64,000 nt of DNA from contig NC_085137.1 of NCBI RefSeq assembly GCF_035046485.1, positions 1,713,977 through 1,777,976 on the forward strand, given 5' to 3'. The notes under the pieces were generated by a model that was not told the origin of the DNA, made no database searches, and saw nothing but the letters and a program-made list of their open reading frames with translations. The stretch comes from Aedes albopictus (Eukaryota; Arthropoda; Insecta; Diptera; Culicidae). Shown piece by piece: positions 1 through 13,446 of this stretch; position 1 is the stretch's first letter; each line of letters starts with the position of its first letter. A program made the position numbers and the translations under genes.

Positions 1-119
1 AAGAAATTGTTCCAACCTCACACACTAAAACCTCGGTAATAATTTTTGCTGAGTTCAAACTGTAAAAGGTAATTTATGCTTAGGAATCAGTAAACTTTTG
101 AACAATTATACGATTTCAG

Positions 120-406
120 TACACTAAATTCTTTTTTTACACGATCTTTTTTTACGCGGTTTTATTTTACACGATTTTTTTTAAACGATTTTCTCGAAAT
201 TACGCGATGTGTTTTTGGAAAGAATCTTCTCTCCTGATCGCAATTTACTTCCGATGGGGCTCAAATTTCTACCAGAGATCTCTCTTATCATCTTTGATAC
301 CCTGTCAAAATTTTAGGATGATCCGATAAAAAAAGTTTTGAAAACTTTTTTTACACGATTTTTTTTACGCGGAACAAAAAAACGCGTAAAAACAGAATTT
401 AGTGTA
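120..406. mobile_element. MITE, TA target, Tc1/mariner-type ends
   Basis: The ends are an 11-base perfect inverted repeat, CACTAAATTCT at 122-132 and its complement at 394-404, flanked on both sides by TA (120-121, 405-406). The interior is T/A-rich with repeated TTTTTACACG and TTTTTACGCGG tracts and has no coding capacity. TA duplication and short non-coding length fit a non-autonomous Tc1/mariner-type element. The superfamily is inferred from the target only. Confidence 0.7.
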
Positions 407-3400
407 ATTAATTTTACCAAAACAATATATTTTTACAAATATCAGTAATAAAAAGTACCGATTAACATTGTATATTGCGTTACTCGGTACTTCTAGTGAG
501 CTGCGTAAATAAGAACACCGTACAACTAGTAATAAAGTGCTGAATACTCTTCAAAACCTCAACCGTGGCCTCAATTCCTGGAGTACTTGTGCGACACCAT
601 TTCTGAGGCGTTACGCAGGTCTCAGAACGCACATCAGGTCCGAGGGAGTTTAAGGGGGATTCCAGTGGCATGTCAGGAAGTTATGGTGGGAAACTCCCTG
701 AAACGGACCTGAAAACCTCTGGGAGCGCCCCTGAAATGCTATCAAACGCTCGGCCTTTTTGGTGGTTTCGGAGGGCTGTAGCATTCCAATATCAAATTCC
801 TTAAAAAGGTATTTTTTACATGAGGCATGCATCCGTTATAAGAAACCCATATAAAGCATGACATCGATAACAGTTTGTGTCTAAGTTCTTATTTACCAAA
901 AGAAAACAGAACTCATAAGAACATTCCGTATGCCAAGCCATGAAGTGCAATTACCCAAGTAACATTTTTAGATTTCTTATTGCCTACAAGCTGTTGCTAC
1001 AATCAAGCAGATAAAACTCATTTTAATGCTTAGTAATCCTAACAGCTCTAATAAAACCGTGATAAACACCTATAAAGTCCAAAAGGGCCCACCCTACAGG
1101 AGGTTGTTAAAACCATTCTTTCAAACATTTTATAGGCAACTTGATTTTACGACACGTTCCTGTAGTCTGCTATACAGCTAAGGTAAGCTCTGTTATGTAG
1201 GTTGTAAGAAGATCAACATGCCGTATCAAACATTCGTAAAACATCTTGTATGAACGATTAAAACCTAAAAATAGATCTGAAATCAAAGTCATCAAATAAA
1301 TTGGAATAAATTTCAAATTAATAATGACGCAAAAAAATAAATATTTAGTTACAAATTTCACCAGCGTGAAACTCTGTTTCTATGACATAGAAACTCATGC
1401 CATAAAAATTTACTCCCATAATGTAATAAATAACTACTGAATAAGACAAAAAGCCACGTCGGCTTGCGATTTTATAAATAACCAGCGGGGTTGAGGTTTG
1501 CAATGTTATGCATTGAAATTTCAACCCAAACATCAACATGGCGTGCACAAGTTGCAAACAGAAACAGAACAAAAATGTGGATGCCGTCTAGTTAAACCCT
1601 TTTGGTTTTGATAAAGATCGTTTAAGATCAGTTAGTGTAAAGGCAACATGCTCTAGGGTTCTTTATGAATACGGAGCAAAGCCCAGCATGCGCCCATTTA
1701 TTCTTAACGCATATGATTTGCGATACTCAAACACTATTAGGTTCTAAGGAACAGCGGGATGAGACTGACTGTTCTTAAGAACTCTTCGGGTGGCTGATGG
1801 CCGTCAAAATATGTAAACAAACAAAAATTTCATATGTTCTTCAGTTTTTCAGTAGTGGTTCGTGGTAATTTTAGGCTGCTGTCTCATCTACTCAAGTGTT
1901 AGGTAGATATATAGTAAATAAATCACAATTATGACCCATTAGGTGTTAACTTTAAATAGTGGAAAATGAAATCATACGTGATTGATTACGTTTCCGATTG
2001 TATTGTCTATCAAATCTTTTGCCCACATGAAGATCGCTGCTAAGGTTGCTTTAATGCTTCCGCTTATAATCCCGAAAAGATTTAAGATTGTTTTATTGCA
2101 ACTTTATCTTATCTATTAAGTTTTGAGGCCGATGCGATATTCGATGTACACGGCTTTGGATTAAGTTTTATTACATACTTAACAGTCCGCTTAGATAAAA
2201 AGTTTTGCTTTGCAAAAAGGCAAGCAAATTAGTTTTATTAAGTAGAATTCTAGATATCTACAAAGGTCTTTAAAGTTGCATGTGTCATTAAGACTGCTTT
2301 ACAATGTATAATCTGCCTCTATTCGCATAACAGTCCCATGTTTGCTGGGTTTCCTAGTCACATGGGACTGTTGTGCCAATGGGGGCAGTAATGCTTTTTT
2401 AAACCTAGAGGGCTTTATCAAAGCAGTGACAAAACCTCCACAAATAATGTCTAAGAGCAGAAAGCATCGAAACTGTTACTTGGGAAGACACTTGAGACTG
2501 GTCGAAACACGCAAGTGCATGCACACCAACATTTCACAGTCAACCCCATTTAAATTTATTAACTGCACATGTTTCCTAAGCATGTTTGGCTTTTCAAACT
2601 GTAACACTGAAATAAGTTTCTACCACTTCAAAACAAAAGCTCAGATTATAGTCCATTACACTCTAGGCAATTGACATACGCCTGTGTTAAGAAGAATCAT
2701 AAAAATGCTACCTGCTAGTAAAGCCACATATCACATATATTGAAGGTTCGTTATCCGAACACATGTTAGCTTATTCGATGAGAATTGACTATTGCCGAGG
2801 TAAATCCAAGATTCTCTCCTAGAAATAATGTAGCGTAGACTTAAGACTTTCGTGTGTAGAGTTGAGAATTTCGTAAGTCCAAGTGTAATCAAAAGTTTTT
2901 AAATAAAGAAGATTGATTTTAACATTCAACGAAGGTAGTCATGGTTTAGATCTTAGAGAAATCCAAGGGATTTTAGGGCCTAAGCTGCGTGAAATGGGTC
3001 CGAGGACATTTTAGGGGTATTTCGGGGGCATTTAAGTAGGTTTCACAAAATTTTCGGCGAGTTTCAGATGCGATATACAGGCTATTTTGGTGGTTTCGGA
3101 CGGTCTCTGGTGCGTTATATGGTCTCCGCGGGGTTTTAGGGGGATTTTTGAGACCTTCCAGGAAGTTCCACGAGGATATTTCGAGACCCCATCACTAAAA
3201 CGCTTGAAAAGTCCCTTACATATTTGATTTTGGGGTGTTTTTGAAACTCCGCTGACCTGCAATGCTCTAGAAATCCCCTGAAACGCACCTTCGGCAGCAC
3301 CCCATAAAAGATATTAAATGCTCCTAAAACCGCTATGAAGGCCATTAAACTGCTAGGATCACCATTAAAAACTCTCTGAAATGACTCATAAATATCTTGA

Positions 3401-4740
3401 AACACCCCTGAATCTTCTTATAACGCTCTCTACTGGCTCCTGAGACCACCTGAATTGGGTTGTTTAGTCAATAAAATATTGCTATTTTCTATAGCCTAAT
3501 CGAAAGAGCTCATTTTTCTGAGTATAATGTGATTTTATTCGAATCTATATTTTTTGTTTTGATGGTTAAATTAACAAACAGTTCTAATTTTCGTGGATAG
3601 AATGACAGTTCAATCGATAAAATGACAGCTCGACCCGAACAAAAAATTTTCCCGATACAAACTTTAAATGTATTTTAAAAATATTTCTCGGACTCCAAAA
3701 ATTATGAAATTTTGGATTTCGACTATTTTTTAGGCGGAGAATTCGATTATAAAATAATCCGGATACCCCTAAAGAACCCAATTGTCCTTGAAGCCCCTTG
3801 AATCATCCCTCAAACCCCCATAATACTATTGAAATGCCCTTGAATTCCCCGTTATCCTATTAAAATGCCAACAAAACCTGACAGAATGTCCTCAAAAGCT
3901 CCTTAAATCTCCTGAAACAGCCCCTAAAACGGCCCTGAGCCCCTTGGAACTCCCTTTTTTGAGCACTCTGGGAAATTTCAGGAAAACCCCTTGGCCTTAT
4001 CTCAAATGCCCAGAAGCAAGACCTGTTCTGGCTAACTAGATTCCCTCGTTGAACCGCTAGCTTAATTAATGCACAAATTTCCCTCTTTTCAATGCATGCA
4101 CCCCAAAAAAAACTCTAATGAAATCTGTAGGAGAGTTTCTGGATGATTTCGTGGTAAAATTTAATCATAAAATCTCCGTTAGGTGGTGTTTCTGGTAGCC
4201 ATCCAATAGAATTTTTGATATTCCTCAACCAACTTCTGGCGAAAATTCAAAGATAATTCTAATAAATATGTTGAAAAATGTTAGGAGAAAATTCAACATG
4301 AGTTTCTAACAGAATTTCTGACTCCATCCATTTTCGGCAAAAACTCCTTCTGCATCTCCGGTAGAACATCTTAAGCAATTTTACAAAACTGACATGCTAA
4401 TATTAAAAAAAAAGTTAAACAATTTTGGAGGAACCTAATTAATTCATTAGTAGCTGGATAGACTACAGCAGTATTCCTATTAAGAATCATAACATATCAC
4501 ATTCATTTTGCCTGTATATAGTAGTTTGTGGCAAGACAAAAATTCACCTTTTTTCTAATAAGCTGGGCGTGTTAATCAAAATAGCAGTATTTAACTCGAT
4601 AATCTTTTAATTATTTTTTCTTGTCTCGCAAGGGAAATTTTGTGGAATTTTTGCCCCGGCGGGTACATTGTGATAATCATAATTGAAATTTGTCTTGCTT
4701 GTACATTGAATAAAGCGAACATCATTCAATCTATGGTGAG
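407..4740. other. Mostly unassigned AT-rich sequence with scattered degenerate repeats
   Basis: No gene is supported here. Around 560-745, 2950-3450 and 3775-4000 there are loose repeats built on CCTGAAA / GGGGxATTTCAGG words, giving short open frames on the minus strand that look alike because of the repeat. A hairpin at 2324-2374 is listed separately. The rest (about 760-2300, 2680-2950, 3450-3775 and 4000-4740) shows no recognisable motif. Confidence 0.4.
2324..2374. repeat. Short hairpin repeat
   Basis: ACAGTCCCATGT (near 2330) and ACATGGGACTGT (near 2361) form perfect arms around a loop containing TTTGCTGGGTTTCCTA. Almost the same loop, TTTGCTGGTTTTCCTA, lies in the hairpin at 57149-57231, so these are probably two members of one small hairpin family. 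Confidence 0.5.
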
Positions 4741-5013
4741 TACCGTCTACCCCCGTTGGTTTGAACGACACCTCATGCAAACCAACGGGGGTCATTTTTT
4801 AATTTGAACTTCTAGTAACCCTGTGGGAATCGAGAAACACACTGATGGCAACCCTTTTTGCTGTTTTGTTTTGATTCTGCGTTCCGTTTCACCCCGTTCC
4901 ATGAGCAGAATGATGTTTGAACCATTTTTAGTTTGAACGATGTGCAGATTAGAGGGGGTCAAATTAAAAAGTGTTCAGATTAGATGAGGTCAAACCAACG
5001 GGGGTAGACGGTA
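4741..5013. mobile_element. MITE, TA target, CCGTCTACCCCCG ends
   Basis: The left end CCGTCTACCCCCGTTGGTTT (from 4743) is matched by its exact complement ending at 5011, with TA on each side (4741-4742, 5012-5013). The interior repeats TTTGAAC/GTTCAAA words and is non-coding. The element at 35570-36018 has related ends, so the two may be one Tc1/mariner-type MITE group. Confidence 0.75.
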
Positions 5014-8000
5014 TTTCCTTTCAGTATATCTTTCCACTCTTGAACTCTTCTGCATGTCAAGAACATTTTGCACAGTCACATGTAATTCAGCAAGAATGTG
5101 TGAACATTATGTGTAAGTTCTACTCTCGCCATGAATTGACACATTGTTATGCTCCCGGCCTGTGTTGACGAACGCTTCAAAAGCGAGTGTTCTGCCAATT
5201 TTAAAACGCTTTGTCCCAGTTGAGAAAATTACTCCAAGAGAAGAAGAAAAAAATAAGTGTTGCAGGACATGTGAATTCGGTTGAAATCATCCAAGATTCG
5301 ACATGCGAGAAACTTCAAAACAACTTGCCTAAAATTTGAAGATCTTTCAAAAATTTGTCAAAAATCTCGCGAGAAAAGAACAATAAAAGCATATTTTGTC
5401 TTGCAAGAAACGTGGGAAATTTTGTTCAATAATCATTCTTGCGATGGATAGTGAGTGTTCTAGTAATGGGCCGTTCATGAAACCCGCCAACTTTTTTGGG
5501 GGAAGGCTACAAAAGTTCAACTTATTGGAAGCAGTGGTTTTATTTCCCCAACACCGGAGATTAAAAAAAAAGGGAGATGGGGGAAATTTAGCCAAAGCCC
5601 ATATAAATTTTTCAATTTTTACAAGAACAACAGTCAGGGGGTGGTAGCTTTATATTGTCAGAATTCTATCCAAGTGGTTTACGAACAGCCCCTAAATAGC
5701 AAAACATCCCGAGCAGGAACGCATAACTGACACATAACTGCAGTGTACCAAAGACAGGTATCAAGACCAAGGTACCAAGACAAGGCATTGGTCGGTTACC
5801 CAGGTATTGGAAATAACTTATTTTGGTATTTTGTAGGTATTGATAAAATTGGTTTGGTGTTGAGGGCTGCGTAAGGCATTATTCAATTATGGAAAAATCA
5901 CTATTTGTATGGAAAAATCGCCGATTATCATTTAGGTACAGGTGATCTTCGATAACGTACCCTCGATATAACGAATTCGATGTCATAATTCACTGAATAC
6001 ACTCCAGTTATTATTTTATTGCCTGAGTTTGGTATTCTTCAGCTATTTTCTCCTGCTCGAGATTTTCCACAATCGATTGCAATATTCTACAAATTTGTCC
6101 CAGTCGCAACATTTTTGCTTGGACTATTGACTTCACGGCACTGAGCGCACTAAAATCTCCGAGAGAGACGCAATTCGCGAGAGTGAGCATAGCATAGCAA
6201 TCGCTCAGCAGTGCTCACAAAGTCGCGAAACAAAAACAAAACCCGAAAAACATATGTGCGGCGCGGCGCCTGTCTCGCGTCGAACGAAACACGGCCGCCT
6301 ATGATGCCTACGCTGATGAGCGAGGGTGCATAACAAAACAGCATAGGCCTACTGCGCTACACCACCCAACGGCGGCGGCCCGAGCCCGACAGGAAGGACT
6401 CACTATTTTCCCTATGTATGCGGATGGATGACGACGGTGAGCAGAGTGCATGTATTTATGTATGTAGTACGCGACAAGCATTTGCAAATATTGAGTTTTT
6501 TTTTTCGTTCATTCGTATGCAAAAACATGCACCGGCTTTCTTCTGGGACAAAGATTCGCGAGCGAGGGAGGCGTGTGGTTCCGGGTTCGGGCGAGAGGTG
6601 CAGCACATGCACAACACCTAGTATGCCGTCATCGCAGTGAAGGCATTTTTCTTTGGCCTACTGCTTTTCCGATGGCATGAGCAAGTTTTGGACGTTTTGC
6701 AACCAAAATGAGGGAGCAAACTTTGCTTTTCAGGAAAAGTTCTTCGCCACTTGACAGCGGTTCATGTGGGGCCGGCCTATGCGGCAGTGCCATGTGTTTT
6801 CGAATATGAATAGGTTATTGTACCCTGATGGGAAAATGGTTTGAAACTTACGGGTGTGGTGACATACATTCACGATTGAATCAATTTGATGCACATTACC
6901 TGCAAAGAGACACAAATAAAACAAATTCGGATGAGTTCAAATTGGTATATTTATCACGTTGTACGTTGTTGCAAAGTGAATTGTAAAGTGATGTCCTCTT
7001 ATAAATAATTCATTGGTACACGAAGCATCCGTTGCAACGACAATCACCGACTTTCAGAATACTGGATATTTCAAGCAAGGCAAAGACATGGCCTGCTGAG
7101 TGTTCTGCTTCAATGTTTGCAAATATGGCCTATACAACACGAAACGGTCGGGAACGTACTCCCCAGCCGACTTGGATACTTTTCATTCGATGTATTAAGT
7201 TTAGAGTTAATGCCATGGAAATGGGATCGGCAAGAACTCAGACATTGGCCGTGCAAGTTTGCTCGGTATGTTTGCACTGCCTACACGTCTCTGCTGCTCG
7301 TCGTCGTATATGCCAGCCTGGGATCGTTTGCGACTGTGTGACGGATGCACGGAGGGAAATTTCCACGATCTTCATCCGTTCGCCAAGCAGATAAAATGCA
7401 CCACGCTGTTTTCGTGGTGCATCTGACTCAAATCCGAAAGTGGCGCCGCCGTTCACAGCAAATTGGTGAAGGAGAACCAGCCGGCGATGCGATGGTGGTG
7501 TACACATGTTGGATGCACGACCGACCAGACTACAAATCCTCCGTACAGTTGGTACGTACGTCAAGCGCCGAAACTGGATTTTCGGTGAGTTGTCTGATTT
7601 TTTTTTACTACTATGCGCACATTACCATCATAAGCGGTTCTTTGCCACTATACACACGTATGTGAAGTGAATACCGAAAAGAGTTACTTATTTTGGATGC
7701 GATTTTTGTGCCATAACATATAAGTAAAGCAAAGCGACAAATATTCGCTCGTAGTTTCGTTTCTTGCTTCGCAGCACACTGCGATGCTAATGGTCGCATG
7801 GCCAACTAGATGTAGTAGGTGTTATTTACGCGTTCACTAGCTCCGGTTATTAATCTTGCTTGAGTAGAGCAGTTACTCATACTGGTGCATGACGTCTCTG
7901 AGAGCAGGAGAACAAGCGTATCTTGTTTTATTTGAGCGTCTGCGAGTCTGTGCTGTTTTAGTTTACTTACTCGTGCTCTAATTCTACGTTCAGTGTCTTT

Positions 8001-8745
8001 CATAAGTACCCAAACAAAGGCAGAGAACGCATTTTCTCAATTTAGTGTGTGAAATTTATGGCTTTTTGCATTGCATTCGTATTCATATACCATTTTTTTG
8101 TTTTTATTTTTGTGTATTTTAACTAATTTCTTATTCTACACTTGTTCATATACCATTATTATTTATTGAGTATTAAGGAAATATCGATGTATTTCGACTA
8201 TGGAAATAAAACACATGTTCAACAATAAATCCTATGATAATTGAACTAAATGTAATGCGATTTACCGTTTTGCCCACAGTGTTAAACTTAAATTTTGGAA
8301 ACAGACTTTATTTGTAATGTGACCCCAAAGCCCAAACTTTTGCACGATGCAGCATACTAAGGGGTGACCCCAAACTTTTGCACGGTGACTTGTAAACCTA
8401 ACTCGATGATTTAAATAGATAGAAATAGGGTTCTAATGCAACTTTAATTTTGAAATTTGGTCGACCCAATTTCAAATTACACGGAAAACAATTTTTCTCA
8501 CAGATTTAGGAAAAACTTGTAAGTTTAGGTAAACGTTTTGTACTAAAAATTTCATATGAAATTTGTGAAAAGTACCTACGAATCAAATCTAACTCTTTAT
8601 CATTCGATAGAGTCTAAGAACGAGTGGATTAAATAAAAGATGACTCAGATATGGTCGAAAAACATTTCCATGTTTACCTACTACTTGGCTATTGATATTA
8701 TCAATGATTTCCCTTCCCCACTCGACTTTAAAGTAATACTTGAGC
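5014..8745. other. Unassigned sequence, partly non-repetitive
   Basis: No coding region, RNA gene or complete mobile element is recognised. The stretch 6100-7960 is visibly less AT-rich and non-repetitive, with many overlapping short frames on both strands but no domain. A partly duplicated GACCCCAAA-CTTTTGCACG word at 8320-8390 resembles the end of a MITE whose other end I cannot find. This could be intergenic or intronic sequence. Confidence 0.35.
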
Positions 8746-10420
8746 AATCCTGGAAAATGTATTATCTGAATTCCTCCCGAAAAATCTTGGGAGAATCCTA
8801 GGAAAAATACCAACAGGAATCACTAGAAAAATCTCTGAAAGAATCCCAGTAGAATCACTGGATATATCCCGCGACAAATCGTACGAGGAATCCCCGGATA
8901 AATCCTAAAATAAATCTCCGAAAGAAACCTGCAGGAATATTTGAATCTAGGGAGGAGTCCTGAAAAACAAAATCCCTGGAGAGTAACCTTTAAAGTATCC
9001 TGAAAAAAAAAATCCCTGTAGAAATATCCTGAAAAAATCGGAATGAATCTTTGAGTAAACCACGGTAACCACGAATCCTGGAAGAAATCCCCAAGAAAAT
9101 TTACGAATAATTCTTAAAGGGATTCCGGGAAAAATCCCGGGATCAATCCCTGAAAGTGTCCTGACTGCCATCAATAAAGAAAAAGTGAAAACCCAGGAAT
9201 CTCGGAAGGAATCCTAAGAGAAATCTAGTAAGAAACTTCAAAGTGAATTCCTGGAGAAAAACCAGAAAGATTGCCGGGAGAAACCAATGAAGGAATTCCG
9301 GAAGGAATCCCAGGAGAAGTCCACAAGTCTTAGACTCGGGAGGTATTAATACGTGAATCCTTTAAGGAATCCTGAAAGAAATTTATACAGGAATTTCGGG
9401 AGGAGTCCTTGAAGGAATCATGAAGGAATCCCGAAAGGAATCCCAGAATGCCATAAATAATCCCGACAAGAGCCAGTGAAGGAAACCCGAGAAGCATCAG
9501 TGAAGGAAAATATTGACATTTAAAGCAAATATTAATGCCGAAACATTAAATATCGCATGATTTGTCAATGTCAAGAAGCAGTGTGGGTGGTGTGTGATGA
9601 CAGTAAGAGCCAATTGGATAATTCTTATCAAAGGCATCGACAGGATGCCTAAGAATCTTTTCCTCCGGTTTCTCGAGACAGAATACCATGGGATTGAGGC
9701 GAATCACTTCCTAACTTGTCCCGAATTAGGTCAGTGAAATGAAGTGGAATCGAAACTTTGCGAATTTGCTACTCTACCATTGATTGCCGTGCTAGAGCAT
9801 TAAGCAGAGCTTTGAAGGCCGAAACTGCCTGATCCTAACGGATCGGGGAAGTAACTAGTAACCTGGAATGGTGAATTTTCGCCGGAGAAATCCGTTACGG
9901 AAACCCGAGAAGAATTAGTGAATCCCGAAAATAAATCCTAAAGCATTCTCTAAATGAAGTTTGAGAAGATCTCTAAAAGAATCCCGGAAAATACCCCTGA
10001 GGGAATCCTAAGAGGAGTTCTTGCAAGAATCCCATTGGAAAACACTAAAAGTAATCGGGGAAGAGTCTTGGAAGGAATTTCGAGAGGAATCCCTGGAAGA
10101 ATTTCGAAAGGTATTCTGGAAGCAAAATTACCGAAGAAATCTTGGAAGCAACCTCTAAAAGAATTCCTGACGTAGACCTAGGAAAAAATCTTACAAAATC
10201 TCGGACTAAGGAATTCTTGGAGCTAATCTCAAAAGAAATCCCTGGGATAGTTCCGAAAGAAATTCTGGAAGAAATACCGAGAAGAATCAATGAAGGAATC
10301 CCGAAAAGAATCTTGGAAGAAACCTCGGGTAGAATTCCTGACATAAACCTAGGTAAAAATTCTTACGAAATCTCGGGCTCTTTCAAGGAAACTCTGTTGA
10401 AATTAATGTAGGAATATCAT
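8746..10420. repeat. Degenerate array, about 24 bp period, GGAATCCC strand
   Basis: Variants of GGAATCCCNGGAAGAAATC-like units recur with a spacing of roughly 24 bases at 8746-9530 and 9890-10420. About 9535-9885 is free of the pattern. Because 24 is a multiple of three, conceptual translations show eight-residue periodicity rich in G-I-P or R-I-P; I read these as repeat artefacts. The right part (from about 10260) also belongs to segmental duplication copy A. Confidence 0.7.
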
Positions 10421-11405
10421 TCAAAAAGCTCCAAAATTTCACAGTAAAAATGTATTCACTATATTGGGTTTAGACTGGAGTGTGGTGAATTTTCATTGCA
10501 AACATTTCAGTTTTGAACGAGAAAACTGATTTCGATAATGATGAACCTGGGCGTGTTAGTGGAATACCTGTAAGTAAAAAGGAACGATTTTCTGATTGAT
10601 TTCGACATTTTAATGATGACGATCCAATCCAATATAGGAAGAATGTGACTGATCGCTGCCGCGACATCATTAGCTGGCGGGGACAGACAGCTTGACAGAT
10701 TTATATCCCTCATGTTTGCGAGCGAGAACAAAGGGAACACTAACGACATTCGTCCACTATTAACTCTATTTTAAATCCCTAATAGAATCCAGGCAAGAGG
10801 TAGTGAAGGAATCACGGGAGGAATGCAGGGAATAATTCCTGAAGAAAGCCCGTAAGAAATCCCTAAAAGAATCATGGGAGTAATCAATGAAGGAATCTCA
10901 GGAGAAATCTCTGACGGAAACGCAGGAGTATGATAAGAGAAACCCCAAACAAAACTATGGAGGAACAAATGAAGAAATCCCGCATGATTTCTCTGAAAAA
11001 ATCTTGGATGAATTTCTTGAAGGAATTCCGGGTGGAATCCCTCGAAGAATTCTTGTGGCGCCTCTAGAGGAATCTTGGGGAAGGCTCTAAAATAACCAAC
11101 TTTTGACATAATCCTGACAGGAATACCTAGAAAGTCTAGGAGAAGCCCTGGGATGATTCTCAGGAGGAACTACAAGGCAAATCTGACTGAGAGTTCTAGG
11201 TGAAATCCAAGGAGAAATATTGGGAGGAATCGCGGAATCATGGAGTAATTTCTGTGGAAGGTTATGTATGCCGATAAAGATATCCAGGAAATTAAAATTT
11301 GTATTTCAGTGCTATTTAGTTTGACATTTTCTAAACTTTTCTTTTTTTTTTGTAAATTATAGTCATAAACGGCTTTGTTGAAGACCCTTTCTTTAGTCAT
11401 TTTCA
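10260..11405. repeat. Segmental duplication, copy A, left part
   Basis: This block is repeated in the same order as copy B at 13860-14355, 15600-15948 and 16920-17060. Shared landmarks include TAAACCTAGGTAAA, GATGAACCTGGGCGTGTTAG, AACGACATTCGTCC, AGAAAGCCCGTAAGAAATCC and GGTTATGTATGCCGATAAAG. Copy A keeps about 200 bases (near 10885-11090) missing from copy B, and lacks the large insertions seen in B. Orientation is direct, so a tandem-type duplication is the simplest reading. Confidence 0.8.
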
Positions 11406-12694
11406 CTGAGCCGAGATGTAAGGAGCAGATGATTTTTTCACGATAACACCACCTGTTCGAAGATTTTTTTTACTATTACAGGCTCAATTTGGCCAGTTAA
11501 ACAAACTTGTAAAAATGAACAGCAAAATGGATGTGTTAGAGATTACTTGCATACAAGATTAACACCCGTATGAACAACTTCGCCACCATATACAAAATAT
11601 GGATTTTATGAACAACTTTTCCGAAGACAGTGTACTGAAATATTCTGTAATTCTCAAGATATAAACTTGAAAAGTATTTTTTTATTTGTATTAACGAGAT
11701 TTTTAGCCCTAGGCTAGTTCATCTCGGGACCAACGCTTTACTTCCCTTCCGAAGGAAGAACAAACATTGATGTGAGTTTGTCGGGAGTGGGATTCGATCC
11801 CAGGTCCTCGGCGTGATAGTCAAATGTTCTAACCATCACACCAGATCCGGCTCCAACACTTGAAAAGTACTGTCTAATGAATAAAACGCTGATTTCTGTC
11901 TCAAATGAAACATATACTTTTTAATTGAAGATCATGCATCAAATTTGCTATTTTACGTCCCTAATTTGTGTGTTAACCCGTAAACACCCGGGACGATCTT
12001 CTTTTGGTAGAAAATTTCATTTAATAAAATTCATTTAATGCAATATTTCCTTTGTTTTCAAACAATTTAGCCTGGCGTAAGGGAATAATTGAGCAAATAA
12101 AATGCATGGCGGTACCCCCTCATTAACAGTTTTCACTGAACATTGCATCATAACCCTATTGCATTTTTAATCTGTGCTTTTTCTGACTTTTCATTAAATT
12201 TGTTATTTTTTCGATGAATGTATGCTAACGTCTCACGAAATGCAAGTAAATCATTCGTTTGACAAGCAAAATGGTTTAAATTTTGGTGCCGCGAAATCGA
12301 CGTAAAAATTTACAAAGCTAGCTCGCTTTTTTTGTCCCTACTGATCTGACAAGCAAAGTATTACTACCATCACAGTCTGTTAAAGTTTTCATCCGAGAAC
12401 TATTCTAAGGCCCCCAAAGTACTCCGAAGTTTGTGTTATATATCCAGTGTAATAAGCCAAATTTTATACATGATGAATGGTCGCGAAACGTAGTCTATGG
12501 TGCTCAATTTAATAAGCCTCAATCACCGCTAGAATCTTCTTGGTACATGAATTTGGTGATATAGGTCATCCAAAATACTCTAAAACTGATTGTTTTAAGA
12601 TATACATAATCTATCATCGTTTTTGATCATTCTGTCCAAGAAGTTCATTCACATCCCAAGTAACAATTATACTTTTGTGGCAATCCTGAAGTTT
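11406..12694. other. Copy-A-specific sequence without recognised genes
   Basis: This stretch has no counterpart in copy B, where the flanks lie within a few tens of bases of each other (about 17060-17080). Apart from the SINE at 11677-11857 I see no gene and no clear terminal repeats. CCCAAGTAAC near 12655 resembles a TIR word seen elsewhere, but no partner was found. Confidence 0.35.
11677..11857 (-). mobile_element. tRNA-related SINE, minus strand
   Basis: On the minus strand the element starts with a tRNA-like head carrying GGTGTGATGGTTAGAAC (A-box-like) and GGGATCGAATCCCACTCCC (B-box-like), then a body ending in TAGCCCTAGGGCTAAAAATC and an A-rich tail (the T run after 11677). A perfect 12-base target duplication, ACTTGAAAAGTA, flanks it at 11665-11676 and 11858-11869. 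It resembles the Feilai type of Aedes SINE; that name is from memory and not verified. Its promoter boxes do not make it a tRNA gene. Confidence 0.88.
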
Positions 12695-13124
12695 TACAAG
12701 ATAGAATAATAAAGCTTAGCAATAAAGCTCTTTGTTCTGCAAATCCGAGATAAAAGAGGCATAAAATATTAAAGCAGATTTGTTTGTCTTAAATAAAACT
12801 TATTCGTTTTATTCAAGAGTAACAGGCTTTGACAATAGTTTGTTTACCTTTTTTGGAGCTAGAAAGTTGTTTCTGTACATTTCGCGTTAGGATGTGCCAA
12901 TTCTGTTATAGTTTCGTGTATTTAATAAGTGCATTATTAAAACTTACTAAAATTACAATATTTAGCATGAGCATGAGGAGAGTCACAGTAAGTACCCATT
13001 TCATTTTCGATTCAAGTTGCTGTAGCCTGTGTGAGTAATAGGCTGAAGGTTGGACGACAGCAGCAAGCTACTCGCATTTTTGATTGACTATAAAATGAAT
13101 ATTTCGTCGATATGATTACTTTTG
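12695..13124. repeat. Segmental duplication, copy A, right part
   Basis: This part is homologous to 17080-17146 (TAGCAATAAAGCTCTTTGTT and neighbours) plus 18853-19205 (AAAGCAGATTTGTT through TGATTACTTTTGAG). In copy B the two halves are separated by about 1.7 kb containing the 17329-18710 element. The homology ends at TTTTGAG, exactly where the TAGTC-repeat element of copy A begins. Confidence 0.8.
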
Positions 13125-13126
13125 AG

Positions 13127-13446
13127 TCTAGTCTAGTCTAGTCTACACATACACAGCCATTCATTGAAAGAATCCTGGAAAATGATAGAATCGACTAATT
13201 CTACCATTTTTCTTGTCATTATTAATGTTTGCAGTACATTGGAAATGCATTACAAGCATTAAAGCGGCCAGGCCTACTGTGCAGCGTTATTTTTTTTTAC
13301 AATAAAGCTATTAAGAGGGGACATCTCGTACCAACCACTCAGCTTTTGAGAAAGCAAAATAAGTGAAAATCGATGGGGGTGACGATGCTAAGAAGGTTAA
13401 TGTCACCCCTTGGTCCTTCGCTTCCTGGGATGGAACACAGGTATTT
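13127..13446 (+). mobile_element. Dispersed repeat starting with a TAGTC microsatellite
   Basis: It starts with about four TAGTC units (13127-13145), followed by sequence homologous, in reverse complement, to 55093-55354 plus 56059-56098. Shared words include CTGGAAAATGATAGAATCGA, GCATTAAAGCGGCCAGGCCT and CATCTCGTACCAACC. It sits at the point where the copy A/B homology stops, so it probably inserted in copy A. A simple-repeat end suggests a non-LTR-type 3' end, but no coding sequence or clear target duplication is visible. Confidence 0.55.

Noticed and set aside
954..2484. 1.5 kb element bounded by CCCAAGTAAC and GTTACTTGGG
   Set aside because: Only ten bases match, the next inner bases differ, and the TA flank is missing on the right.
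2342..2674. 110-codon plus-strand frame
   Set aside because: It starts inside a hairpin repeat and shows no recognisable domain.
7117..7341. 74-codon frame ending in a hydrophobic stretch (YTSLLLVVVYASLGSFATV), possibly a membrane protein exon
   Set aside because: A single hydrophobic segment without a family motif, overlapped by other open frames; not defensible as an exon.
8320..8390. MITE end with duplicated GACCCCAAA-CTTTTGCACG words
   Set aside because: No complementary partner end found nearby.
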